The notes below the pieces were generated by a model. The model saw only the letters and a list, made by a program, of their open reading frames with translations, had not been told where the DNA came from and ran no database searches. From Streptomyces reniochalinae (GTDB lineage Bacteria; Actinomycetota; Actinomycetes; Streptomycetales; Streptomycetaceae): a stretch of 64,000 nt of DNA. The stretch covers positions 62,001-126,000 of the forward strand of contig NZ_QOIM01000020.1 in NCBI RefSeq assembly GCF_003323735.1, read 5' to 3'. Made by a program: the position numbers and the translations under genes. Shown here piece after piece: positions 32,930 through 40,840 of this stretch (positions are counted from its first letter, which is position 1; each line of letters begins with the position of its first letter).

Positions 32930-33862
32930 ATGACTGTCAGAAAGCCGAGCCGTAAGGTCGTTGCCGCTGTCGCCGGCGGCGGGGCGCTGCTCGTGGCCAC
33001 CCCACTGGTCGCCCACGCCGTCATCTCCCGCGACACTCCGCCGACCGTCGCCGCCAAGGGCGCCGCGCTGGTCGACGTGAGCGGCAAGAGCGGCAAGTCC
33101 GTCTTCGCCAAGGAAGCCGACACCGTCCGCCCCATCGCGAGCACGACGAAGATCATGGTCGCCACCGTCGTGCTCGACAGCGAGGACCTGGACCTGGGGC
33201 GCCGGGTTCCCGTCGCGCAGGCGTACCGCGACTACGTCACCGAGCACCACGCCAGCACCGCTGACCTGCAGACGGGCGACAAGCTCACCGTCCGCCAGCT
33301 GCTCTACGCCGCGCTGCTGCCGTCGGGCGCCGACGCCGCCTACGCGCTGGCCGACACCTTCGGTGAGGGCGACACCACGACCCAGCGGGTGAAGTCCTTC
33401 GTCGGGAAGATGAACGCCAAGGCCGACGCGCTCCACCTGAACAAGACGAGGTTCTCCACCTTCGACGGCACGGGCGAGGACGCCAGCACCCCGAAGGAAC
33501 TGGTGAAGCTGGCCCGGCACGCGATACGGAACTCCGTCTTCCGCAAGGCCGTCAAGACGGAGAAGTACAAGACCGAGGCCCCGGCCGCCAACGGCCGTAC
33601 CCGGTACTACACCTGGAACAACACCAACCATCTCCTCGACGCGTACGACGGCGTCACCGGCATCAAGACGGGGACCACGGCCAAGGCGGGCGAGTGCCTG
33701 GTGTTCGCCGCCACCCGTGGCGACAAGGAGTTCGTCGGCGCGGTCCTCAACAGCAAGGACCGGTTCCAGGACGCGGCCGAGCTGCTGGACCACGGCTTCG
33801 GGGCCGACGACGCGAAGGACATGGAGATCGAGGAAGAGCCGTCGGACGGTCCGCAGGACTGA
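32930..33862 (+). CDS. D-alanyl-D-alanine carboxypeptidase (low-molecular-weight PBP)
   Basis: 310 residues. An N-terminal signal anchor (VVAAVAGGGALLVATPLVAHAV) precedes a serine-type penicillin-binding domain. The S-x-x-K motif is STTK at residues 71-74, the second motif lies in LLPSGADAAYALAD, and the third is K-T-G in GIKTGTTAKAG. It trims the terminal D-Ala from peptidoglycan stem peptides outside the membrane. The C-terminus is acidic and no second membrane anchor is seen. ATG 32930 was chosen. Confidence 0.93.
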   Translation: MTVRKPSRKVVAAVAGGGALLVATPLVAHAVISRDTPPTVAAKGAALVDVSGKSGKSVFAKEADTVRPIASTTKIMVATVVLDSEDLDLGRRVPVAQAYRDYVTEHHASTADLQTGDKLTVRQLLYAALLPSGADAAYALADTFGEGDTTTQRVKSFVGKMNAKADALHLNKTRFSTFDGTGEDASTPKELVKLARHAIRNSVFRKAVKTEKYKTEAPAANGRTRYYTWNNTNHLLDAYDGVTGIKTGTTAKAGECLVFAATRGDKEFVGAVLNSKDRFQDAAELLDHGFGADDAKDMEIEEEPSDGPQD

Positions 33863-33892
33863 CAGTCCCCACCGCCCCGCGCGGGCGAGGCG

Positions 33893-34483
33893 TCACCCCG
33901 CCCCGGCGAGGACCGTGACCACGGACCGGTGCACGGCTGCCGCACGGGGCGGGGCGCCCGTGCGGTCGGCGAAGAGCAGATGCGCGGCACCGATCAGCGT
34001 CGGGGCCAGGACGTCGACGTCGGCGTCGGCCGCGACGCGGCCGAGGCCGCGTTCGGCGGCGAGGTAGGCGGCGATCATCGCCGTGGCCTCGGCGAGCAGC
34101 GGAACGCCCGTGGGGCGGGACGCGCGCAGCCGGGCCCGCAGTTCGTCGCGCGAGGTGACCAGGCCGACGATCGCGACGGCCACGGACTCGAACAGCGTCG
34201 TCAGCGCGTCCGTGAGGTTGTCGGCGACGGTGCGGCTTCCGGCCGCGTCGCACAGGGCGCGGGTCTGCGCGTCGAGCCGGGCGACGCGATCGAGGACGAG
34301 TGCGGCGAGGAAGCCGTCGAAGTCGGCGAAGTGCCGGTGCAGTACGCCTTTGGCGCAGTCGGCCTCCGTGGTGACGGCCCGGCTGGTGAGCGCGCTGGGC
34401 CCCTCCCGCAGCAGTACGCGTTCGGCGGCGTCGAAGAGCCTGCCGCGCACGTCGCTCAGGTGCACTCCTGTCGGCACTCGCAT
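33893..34483 (-). CDS. TetR family transcriptional regulator
   Basis: About 196 residues from ATG 34483 with GGAAAGGG upstream. The helix-turn-helix reads RGRLFDAAERVLLREGPSALTSRAVTTEADCAKGVLHRHFADFDGFL, with the typical HRHF/Y turn. It is divergent from a methyltransferase gene, with a nested palindrome covering the latter's start codon, so it very probably represses that gene. Confidence 0.92.
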   Translation of the reverse strand: MRVPTGVHLSDVRGRLFDAAERVLLREGPSALTSRAVTTEADCAKGVLHRHFADFDGFLAALVLDRVARLDAQTRALCDAAGSRTVADNLTDALTTLFESVAVAIVGLVTSRDELRARLRASRPTGVPLLAEATAMIAAYLAAERGLGRVAADADVDVLAPTLIGAAHLLFADRTGAPPRAAAVHRSVVTVLAGAG

Positions 34484-34499
34484 CCCTTTCCGTTGCCTA

Positions 34500-34535
34500 G
34501 TGGGCATGTGCCCACTAGGGTGGGCACATGCCCAC
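34500..34535. promoter_or_regulatory. Nested TetR operator overlapping the methyltransferase start
   Basis: Two 16-bp sites, gtgggcatgtgcccac and gtgggcacatgcccac, flank the tetramer tagg and are exact inverse complements. Each is itself a palindrome (gtgggca-nn-tgcccac). The ATG of the methyltransferase at 34528 is inside the right-hand site. Confidence 0.85.
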
Positions 34536-35355
34536 TCTACCGCCGGACGGCGCACAGCCCGCCACGCCCGCACCCCACCGGGAACGCCGGATGGCCGAGT
34601 CGTTCGGCGCAGACGCCGAACGCTACGACCGGGCGCGGCCCCGCTATCCGGAAGCGCTGGTGCGGCGGATCGCCGCCGGCAGCCCAGGACCCTCCGTGCT
34701 CGACGTCGGCTGCGGCACCGGAATCGCCGCCCGCCAGTTCGAGGCGGCCGGCTGCCACGTACTCGGCCTCGACGTGGACGCGCGCATGGCCGCCTTCGCG
34801 CGGCGCGGCGGCGTCGAGACCGAGGTGGCGGCCTTCGAGGACTGGGACGCGGCCGGGCGCGTGTTCGACGCGGTGGTCGCGGGCCAGACCTGGCACTGGG
34901 TCGATCCGGTCGCCGGCGCTGCCAAGGCGGCCGGAGTGCTGCGCCCTGACGGCAGGCTGGCCCTCTTCTGGAACGTCCCCGCGCCCTCGCCCGAGGTCGC
35001 GGCGGCCTTCCACGACGTGCACCAGCGGGTGCTGCCTCACGAGCCGCTCAACCAGTGGGCGAAGCCCGCCCTCGACGGACACGTGGCACTGCTTACGACG
35101 GCCGCCGACGGGATACGCCGGTCCGGCGCGTTCGACGAGCCGGAGGAGTGGCGGTTCACGTGGGAGCGGACCTACACGCGCGACGCCTGGCTGGACCAGA
35201 TCCCCACCAGCGGTGTGGCGGCCCGGATGCGGGCCGCCACGCTCCGGGAACTGATGGCGGCGACCGGCGCGGCCATCGACGCCCTGGGCGGCGCGTTCAC
35301 GATGCCGTACACGTCCGTGGTGGTCACCGCGCGCCGGACCGGCGCCGACGGCTGA
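34528..35355 (+). CDS. Class I SAM-dependent methyltransferase
   Basis: About 275 residues. SAM-binding motif I is VLDVGCGTGIAARQFE near residue 60, and motif II follows in VLGLDVDARM. AGQTWHWVDPVAGAAKAAGVLRPDGRLALFWN is typical of the UbiE/Trans-aconitate-like group. The substrate is unknown. There is no ribosome site before ATG 34528, and the start lies within the TetR operator, so the transcript may be leaderless or the true start may be downstream (for example MAESFGADAERYD at about 34591). Confidence 0.9.
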   Translation: MPTLPPDGAQPATPAPHRERRMAESFGADAERYDRARPRYPEALVRRIAAGSPGPSVLDVGCGTGIAARQFEAAGCHVLGLDVDARMAAFARRGGVETEVAAFEDWDAAGRVFDAVVAGQTWHWVDPVAGAAKAAGVLRPDGRLALFWNVPAPSPEVAAAFHDVHQRVLPHEPLNQWAKPALDGHVALLTTAADGIRRSGAFDEPEEWRFTWERTYTRDAWLDQIPTSGVAARMRAATLRELMAATGAAIDALGGAFTMPYTSVVVTARRTGADG

Positions 35356-35388
35356 ACCGGTGCGAATGCCGCGGAGGTCCGCCCCCGG

Positions 35389-36270
35389 TTACGGCGTGCC
35401 GCCGTCGCCCGCTCCGCCGCCCGAGACGACCTCGTACGCCAGTGCCACGAGATCGGGGACGGCCGGGTGTCCTGGGCCCTCGCGCCAGGCGAGGACCACC
35501 GGAACCGCCGGCGCGTCCACCAGCGGGCGGTAGACCAGCGAGGGGTGCGTGTGGTTGCGCGGGGTGGCCGTCGTGGACACCCCCACGGCCCGGTCCGCGG
35601 CGATCGCGATGAGCCACTCGTCGGTGTTGGCCACCTCGATGGCCCCCGGGGGCCGGGCCGTGGGCGGCCACAGGTCCATCGTCGTCGTGCCCGAGACGGT
35701 GTTGAGGGCGATCGGGCGGGTGGCGAGGTCCGCCAGCGTCACCTGCGGCAGCGCGGCCAACGGGCTGTCCGCCGAGACGACCGCCACCCGCTCCTCCCGC
35801 AGCAGCAGCCGCGTGGCGATCCCGGAGACGGTGACGGTGCCGCGCAGCAGGGCCACGTCGACCGCGCCCCGCGTGAGCCCCGCCGTGGCGTCGTCGATCC
35901 GTCGCAGCTCCAGCGGCACGCCCGGATGCGTCTCGTCCCAGCGGCGCAGCAGCGGCACGGTGTGGTCGCCGAGCGCCGCCCAGGTGTGGCCGAGACGCAA
36001 CGGCCAGGCCGTCAGCCCGCGGGGATCGAGAGCGACCTCGACCGCGGCGAGCGCCGCGGTCGCCTTGTCGCGGAACACGCGTCCGGCGGCGGTGAGTTCG
36101 AGATGGTGCGTGGAACGGTCCACAAGGCGGGTACGCAGGTGGTCCTCCAGCTGGCGCAGCGTGCGCGACAGCGCGGGCTGCCCCACGTGGAGGCGGGCGG
36201 CGGCGCGGGTGACACCGCCCTCCTCGGCGATCGCGAGGAAGGCACGCAGATGGCGCAGCTCCATGGTCAT
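35389..36270 (-). CDS. LysR family transcriptional regulator
   Basis: 293 residues. The helix-turn-helix MELRHLRAFLAIAEEGGVTRAAARLHVGQPALSRTLRQLEDHLRTRLVDRS starts the protein. The effector domain follows (PLRLGHTWAALGDHTVPLLRRW, ERVAVVSADSPLAALPQVTLADL). Two adjacent ATGs, 36270 and 36264, are possible. It is divergent from the EamA exporter gene with about 70 bp between, and probably controls it. Confidence 0.92.
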   Translation of the reverse strand: MTMELRHLRAFLAIAEEGGVTRAAARLHVGQPALSRTLRQLEDHLRTRLVDRSTHHLELTAAGRVFRDKATAALAAVEVALDPRGLTAWPLRLGHTWAALGDHTVPLLRRWDETHPGVPLELRRIDDATAGLTRGAVDVALLRGTVTVSGIATRLLLREERVAVVSADSPLAALPQVTLADLATRPIALNTVSGTTTMDLWPPTARPPGAIEVANTDEWLIAIAADRAVGVSTTATPRNHTHPSLVYRPLVDAPAVPVVLAWREGPGHPAVPDLVALAYEVVSGGGAGDGGTP

Positions 36271-36339
36271 GCCTACCGAGCATAACCACTGCGGAATCGG
36301 CATTTCACCCGCGTTGGAAGAATCCCTAGCGTGAAGGCC

Positions 36340-37458
36340 ATGACCTCCACCGCGCCCGCTCCCGCCACCTCGGCGTCCGCGCCCGTGTCTGCCGCCACGT
36401 CCGTCCCTGCCGCCGGCTCCGCGCCCGTCCCGGTGGCCGCGCGCGCCGCCGCTCCCACGTCCGTGTCCGCCGCCTCCGCGTCCGCCGGGGGCACCGGGAA
36501 CTCCGGCCCGGAAACGGTGGCAGGACCGACGGCGGCGGCCGGGGCGGCGGGGGCCGCAGGGGCGGAGGCGGCCGCAGGGCCTGAGACCTCGGCGGTTCGT
36601 GTGCACGTCGGTGGGTCCACCGGGCGCGGCAGTCTCACCGGTGTCGGCCTCGTGCTGGCCGGGACGGTGTCCGTCCAGTTCGGGTCGGCCTTCGCCGCGC
36701 TGCTGTTCCCGCGGGCCGGGGCGCTCGGCACGGTCGCCCTGCGGATCGCGCTCGCCGCCGTCCTGCTGCTGCTCGTCACCCGCCCCCGGCTGCGCGGCTA
36801 CACGCGCGCCGACTGGACCGTCGTCGCCGGCTTCGGCCTGGCCCTCGGCGGCATGAACATGCTCTTCTACCAGGCGATCGACCGCATCCCCCTCGGACCG
36901 GCCGTCACCCTCGAAGTGCTCGGGCCGCTGCTGCTGTCCGCCGTCACCTCCCGCCGCGCCGCCGGCCTGCTGTGGGCCGGCCTCGCACTGGCCGGCGTCT
37001 ACCTGCTGGGCAGTGGCGGCTTCGACCAGCTCACCCTCTCCGGCGTCGCCTTCGCCCTGGGCGCCGGGGCGATGTGGGCCGCGTACATCCTGCTCAACGC
37101 CCGCGCGGGCGCCCGCTTCCCCCGCCTGGACGGCCTCGCCATCGCGATGAGCGTCGCCGCGCTCGTCAGCCTGCCGCTCGGCCTCACCTCCGCCGGGACG
37201 ACCCTGCTCGACCCCGGCGTCCTCGCGCTGGGCCTCGCCATCGCGGTGATGTCCTCCGGCGTGCCCTACACCCTGGAACTGCTCGCGCTGCGCCGCCTGC
37301 CCGCGGCCACCTTCGCGGTGCTCACGAGCCTGGCACCGGCCGTCGCCGCGCTGGCCGGATACCTGGTGCTCCACCAGGGGCTGTCGGCGGCCCAGTGCGC
37401 CGCGATCGCGATGGTGGTCGCCGCGAGCGCGGGAGCGGTACGGACCGGCAGGCGGTGA
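36340..37458 (+). CDS. EamA/RhtA-like drug-metabolite transporter
   Basis: About 372 residues. The first 90 are a disordered Ala/Ser/Pro/Thr-rich arm. The remainder has about ten membrane helices in two EamA repeats (GLVLAGTVSVQFGSAFAALLF, GFGLALGGMNMLFYQAIDRIPLGPAVTLEVLGPLLL, and later MSSGVPYTLELLALRRLPAATFAVLTSLAPAVAALAGYLVL). This pattern fits RhtA-type exporters of threonine and homoserine. Start GTG 36331 or ATG 36340 is possible. The LysR regulator is divergent. Confidence 0.9.
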   Translation: MTSTAPAPATSASAPVSAATSVPAAGSAPVPVAARAAAPTSVSAASASAGGTGNSGPETVAGPTAAAGAAGAAGAEAAAGPETSAVRVHVGGSTGRGSLTGVGLVLAGTVSVQFGSAFAALLFPRAGALGTVALRIALAAVLLLLVTRPRLRGYTRADWTVVAGFGLALGGMNMLFYQAIDRIPLGPAVTLEVLGPLLLSAVTSRRAAGLLWAGLALAGVYLLGSGGFDQLTLSGVAFALGAGAMWAAYILLNARAGARFPRLDGLAIAMSVAALVSLPLGLTSAGTTLLDPGVLALGLAIAVMSSGVPYTLELLALRRLPAATFAVLTSLAPAVAALAGYLVLHQGLSAAQCAAIAMVVAASAGAVRTGRR

Positions 37459-37487
37459 CCACGCCCGCCCGCCGGTGAAGTCCGCGT

Positions 37488-37745
37488 TCAGTCCGACGCC
37501 GCCGGGCCGCCGTCCTCGGGGGCGAGGAGCCCCGTCAGTACGCGGGCGACGAGGCGGTCGAAGAGGGCCTCCGCGGACTCCTCCCCACGCCGTCCCGGCC
37601 ACCGGCCTGCTGCCCGGCGGCCCCCTGCCCGGCGGTCTGCTGCCCGGCGGTCAGGGCGGCGACCAGGTGGGGATGGTCGCCGTCCGTCGCGAGCGCGGTC
37701 AGATACGCGTGCTGGACCTGCCGCCATCGCGGGAGCGTCCCGTTC
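37488..37745 (-). pseudogene. C-terminal remnant of a TetR regulator
   Basis: The minus strand reads WRQVQHAYLTALATDGDHPHLVAALTAG, which looks like the ligand-domain helices of TetR proteins. After a frame change near 37590 it continues ESAEALFDRLVARVLTGLLAPEDGG to a stop. The DNA-binding N-terminus is absent; upstream lies the dispersed repeat at 37780. A tandem cagcagaccgccgggcag-type repeat in the middle (37610-37650) may have caused the frameshift. Confidence 0.5.
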
Positions 37746-37779
37746 CTCGCGTCCTGTCGGCCGGATGCCGAGCCAGAGG

Positions 37780-37857
37780 GTGCCCCTGGCGGCAGTAGGC
37801 GGTCTGCGGGGGGATCGTGGTGGGCCGCGCAGTTCCCCGCGTCCCTTCGGGGCGCGT
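37780..37857. repeat. Third copy of dispersed intergenic element
   Basis: It begins gtgcccctgg, ends gcagttccccgcgtccct with a ttcgggg hairpin tip, and matches the two copies at 21729-21920. Confidence 0.65.
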
Positions 37858-37859
37858 CC

Positions 37860-38798
37860 TCACACCGGGGGCGAGTAGTGCTGGGGGCGGTCCCGTTCCT
37901 CGGGCGGCGGCAGGTTGCGGGCCGGAGTCTCCACCGGCGGCGCGTGCTCGGCGCGCACGCCCCGCGCCCGCTCCCAGCCGGCCCGCGCCCTGGGATGGAA
38001 CCGGCGCGCCGGCGGCACCAGCTTCCAGCCCCAGTGGATGAGCCGCCCGATCCTGCGCAGCCTGCGCTCGTCCCGCACCGTCCACACGTAACCGAGGCGG
38101 CGCCGCACGGCGGGCGGGAAGAATCCGACCGTGAACCACACCGAGGCCCGCGCCTGCGGCCCGCGCACCAGCCGCCACACCCCCTCGGGCAGCCACCCCA
38201 GCGCGGGCGGCTTCGCCAGCGCCGTCAGATCGAGCACGTCCCTGGCCGGCGTGTTGTCCTCCAGCACCTCCGCCGCCATACGGTCCCAGTACTCGCGGAA
38301 GTCCTCCCAACTGGCCGGCACGGGGCGCATGCTCATCCCGTACAACCGCCACCACCGCACGTGCTCGTCGAACAGCTGGCGCTTCTGGGCCTGCGTCAGG
38401 CCCGGCCCGAGCCGGTCCGCGACCAGGAGAGTCAGCATGAAGAAGGTGGCGTGCGCCCAGTAGAAGGTGTCCGGGTCGAGGGCGTGGTAAGGGCGCCCTT
38501 CGCGGTCGGTCCCCTTGACGGTGTGGTGGTAGCCGCGCACCTGCCGCGCCGTCTCGACCGCACGCGGCCCGTCGTAGACGACGCCGCCGATCGGATACAG
38601 CGAACGGAACAGCCGCTCCCACCGCTCCTCGAAGAAGCGCGAGTGCTCCGCGACCCCCGCGCCCAGCCGCGGGTGCATGTTCTGCATCGCTCCGGCCCAC
38701 GGCGCCAGCAGGACGCCGCGCCAGTCGCCGAAGTACTGCCACGTCAGCGAGTCGGGACCCAGCGGCTCCGGCGTGTCGTCTCGTACGCCTCTCACCAT
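37860..38798 (-). CDS. MpaB-family oxygenase (DUF2236)
   Basis: 312 residues. The conserved segments are the Trp/Arg-rich ones of the DUF2236/MpaB family: AMQNMHPRLGAGVAEHS, ETARQVRGYHHTVKG, DPDTFYWAHATFFMLTLLVAD and FDEHVRWWRLYGMSMRPVPASWEDF. Members include latex-clearing (rubber) oxygenase and mpaB' of mycophenolic acid synthesis and are haem or iron-binding oxygenases. The substrate cannot be inferred. The C-terminus is Pro-rich. GOLPH3 lies upstream on the same strand 64 bp away. Confidence 0.87.
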   Translation of the reverse strand: MVRGVRDDTPEPLGPDSLTWQYFGDWRGVLLAPWAGAMQNMHPRLGAGVAEHSRFFEERWERLFRSLYPIGGVVYDGPRAVETARQVRGYHHTVKGTDREGRPYHALDPDTFYWAHATFFMLTLLVADRLGPGLTQAQKRQLFDEHVRWWRLYGMSMRPVPASWEDFREYWDRMAAEVLEDNTPARDVLDLTALAKPPALGWLPEGVWRLVRGPQARASVWFTVGFFPPAVRRRLGYVWTVRDERRLRRIGRLIHWGWKLVPPARRFHPRARAGWERARGVRAEHAPPVETPARNLPPPEERDRPQHYSPPV

Positions 38799-38862
38799 CG
38801 GGCGCTCCTTCCGCTCCGGGTGCGGCGGCCCGCTCGCAGCGTAGAGGCCGCGAGCGGCGACG

Positions 38863-39507
38863 TCAGCCCCCCGCCGAGGCCCCGCTCGCCGCCGCCGTCC
38901 GCGCGTCGAGCGCCTTCTTCAACGCGGGCCCGGCGACCCCCGCGCGGGCCGTCAGCTCCTTGAGCCGCCGGCGGTTGCGGTGCCGCACCCCCCAGCTCAG
39001 CTCGGGGCACAGCCGAGCCAGCGCCGCGAACGAGGCGAGCGCGGCGCGCGACGGCTCGACCCGGTCGACGGGATCGCTGCCCGTCAGCGTCGCCACGGCC
39101 TCCGCCCGCAGCAGACCAGGAAGCCGCTTGTCACGCACCGTGATCTCCTTGCGGCGCAGCGTCCGGGACGCGACGGAGATCAGCCCCGCCCCGACCAGGT
39201 CACTCTCGACCGCCAGACACGTCTCCCGGCGCTCCTTCTGCACGAGCGTGTGCCAGCGGCGGGCACGGGAGTGGCCCTCGACGGAGCGCAGGGCGCCGTC
39301 CAACACGGGATCACCGGTACGGCGGCCTCCCCCGACGGGCCGGGCCTTACCCCGGTCGTCCTTCAGGCACGCCCGCGCCTCGAGCTCGGCCAACGTGGCC
39401 GCCCTGATCGCATACCCCAACTCGTCCCCCCACTTCAGCCGCTCCTTCTCGACGTCGCACGCCAGCAGGAAGAGCCGCCTCGGCAAGCTGCCCGGTATCT
39501 GTTCCAT
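38863..39507 (-). CDS. GOLPH3/VPS74 family (GPP34) phosphoprotein homologue
   Basis: 214 residues. LPRRLFLLACDVEKERLKWGDELGYAIRAATLAELEARACL matches the N-terminal helical signature of the GOLPH3/VPS74 fold, which in eukaryotes binds PI4P at the Golgi. Actinobacteria carry several such proteins of unknown role; some may act in specialised metabolism. Segments RRKEITVRDKRLPGLL and ARAGVAGPALKKALDA continue the family pattern. No signal peptide is present. Confidence 0.88.
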   Translation of the reverse strand: MEQIPGSLPRRLFLLACDVEKERLKWGDELGYAIRAATLAELEARACLKDDRGKARPVGGGRRTGDPVLDGALRSVEGHSRARRWHTLVQKERRETCLAVESDLVGAGLISVASRTLRRKEITVRDKRLPGLLRAEAVATLTGSDPVDRVEPSRAALASFAALARLCPELSWGVRHRNRRRLKELTARAGVAGPALKKALDARTAAASGASAGG

Positions 39508-39611
39508 ACCCCCATCACAGCACGCCCCCGAAACCCCGGGAACCCCGAAAAGCCCTGATCAGCACACCGGAGAGCAACCACCACCGCGCCGCCCACCCAC
39601 GCAGGCCACGA

Positions 39612-39664
39612 GAGAGCACCGCCACCACGCCGCAGCCCAGGAGAGGGCACCGCCACCACGCCGC
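39612..39664. repeat. 31-bp-spaced direct repeat
   Basis: gcaccgccaccacgccg occurs at 39616 and 39647 in the spacer between GOLPH3 and the tmRNA gene, each preceded by a gagag-type sequence. The remaining 39508-39785 region shows no gene. Confidence 0.7.
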
Positions 39665-39785
39665 CCCACCCCTGTGGAGGGGGTGCGGGTGGCGAAGCCC
39701 CCGCCCACGCGCGGCGAAGCCGCGCAAAACAACGAAGGCGAGGCGGCCCACGCTGTCCGTGGGCACACCTCGCCTCTCGCCTTCG

Positions 39786-40155
39786 TGGAGATGGCGGGAA
39801 TCGAACCCGCGTCCAACGAAGTGGAAACAGGGCTTCTCCGAGCGCAGTCCGCTGCGATTTTCTCGGCCCCGGAGATCACGCGGACAAGTCTCCGACGGGC
39901 CCAGTCACTGTGTGATGTCCCGGCAGGCCCCGTGACCGGGCCTACGCGGTGAGTTCCCTTAGCTGATGCCAGGAACCGGGGCGGGAACTACCCCGGGCTG
40001 ACACTTCGCAGGTCGCTGCTCAGGCAGCGAGGGCGAAGGAATCGCGCTTGGTGTTGGCGATTATTTTTTTGCGGCACGTGGTTAACGAGATCATTGCCGC
40101 GTTCCTCGGCTCGCTTCCCCTGCTTCGACGTTCGCTGTCGAAACCGATCATCCCC
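39786..40155 (-). ncRNA. ssrA: Transfer-messenger RNA
   Basis: About 370 nt. The 5' end, ggggatgatcggtttcgacagc, pairs with the 3' end catctcca through a 7-bp acceptor stem; the 3' part has the T-arm gttcgattcccgcc. The CCA end is not encoded. The tag reading frame (40058 to 40020) gives ANTKRDSFALAA then TGA. Its resume codon is GCC. tmRNA rescues stalled ribosomes with SmpB, whose gene lies just upstream on the same strand. Confidence 0.95.
40020..40058 (-). other. tmRNA proteolysis-tag reading frame
   Basis: Twelve codons, ANTKRDSFALAA, followed by TGA. The terminal ALAA is the degron for ClpXP-type proteolysis. Streptomyces coelicolor carries a longer tag of the same type (ANTKRDSSQQAFALAA), so the middle SQQA segment is absent here. 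Confidence 0.9.
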
Positions 40156-40252
40156 ATGTTGAGTTGAGAAACTCCGCCCCGCTGGGAGGGCTGACGCCCA
40201 TGGTACGTGACCTGTGCGCATCTGTGCCAACCATTTCGGCCCCTCACCTATT

Positions 40253-40269
40253 CCCCCGGGCTGCGGGGG
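40253..40269 (-). terminator. Possible smpB terminator hairpin
   Basis: cccccg and cggggg flank a 5-nt loop 26 bp after the smpB stop. It lies 98 bp before the tmRNA start. Confidence 0.4.
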
Positions 40270-40294
40270 GGGGCCGGCCAGGGGCCCGGGGCGG

Positions 40295-40822
40295 CTACCT
40301 GGCCATGCTCCGCTGCCGCCGCCGGGCCGCGGACATCGCGCGGTCGGCCTCGCGCCGGTCCTGCTTCTCGCGGAGCGTCTGCCGCTTGTCGTACTCCTTC
40401 TTGCCCCGCGCGAGGGCGATCTCGACCTTGGCGCGGCCCCGGTAGAAGTAGAGCTGGAGGGGGACGAGGGTCAGACCCGTCTCCTGGAGCTTGCCGGTGA
40501 GCTTGTCGATCTCCACGCGGTGCAGCAGCAGCTTCCGCTTGCGGCGGGCGGCGTGGTTGGTCCACGTGCCCTGCGCGTACTCGGGGATGTGGACGTTGTG
40601 CAGCCACACCTCGCCGCCGTCGATCTGGGCGAAGCCGTCGACGAGGGAGGCACGGCCCATGCGCAGCGACTTGACCTCAGTGCCCGTCAGCGCGATGCCG
40701 CACTCGTAGGTGTCCAGCACCAGGTAGTCGTGGCGCGCCTTCTTGTTCTGCGCGACGAGCTTCCTGGCGTCCTTGTCGTCCTTGGCCTTCGCCTTGGTCC
40801 GTTGCGTCTTCATCTTCGCCAT
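40295..40822 (-). CDS. smpB: SsrA-binding protein
   Basis: 175 residues. It binds tmRNA and delivers it to stalled ribosomes. The OB-fold signatures are [56 protein letters not shown] and the C-terminal basic helix [25 protein letters not shown]. The neighbouring S41 protease gene ends 18 bp upstream, so the pair is probably cotranscribed with ftsEX. Confidence 0.97.
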   Translation of the reverse strand: MAKMKTQRTKAKAKDDKDARKLVAQNKKARHDYLVLDTYECGIALTGTEVKSLRMGRASLVDGFAQIDGGEVWLHNVHIPEYAQGTWTNHAARRKRKLLLHRVEIDKLTGKLQETGLTLVPLQLYFYRGRAKVEIALARGKKEYDKRQTLREKQDRREADRAMSAARRRQRSMAR

Positions 40823-40840
40823 AGCCCGGCCATTCTCCCA

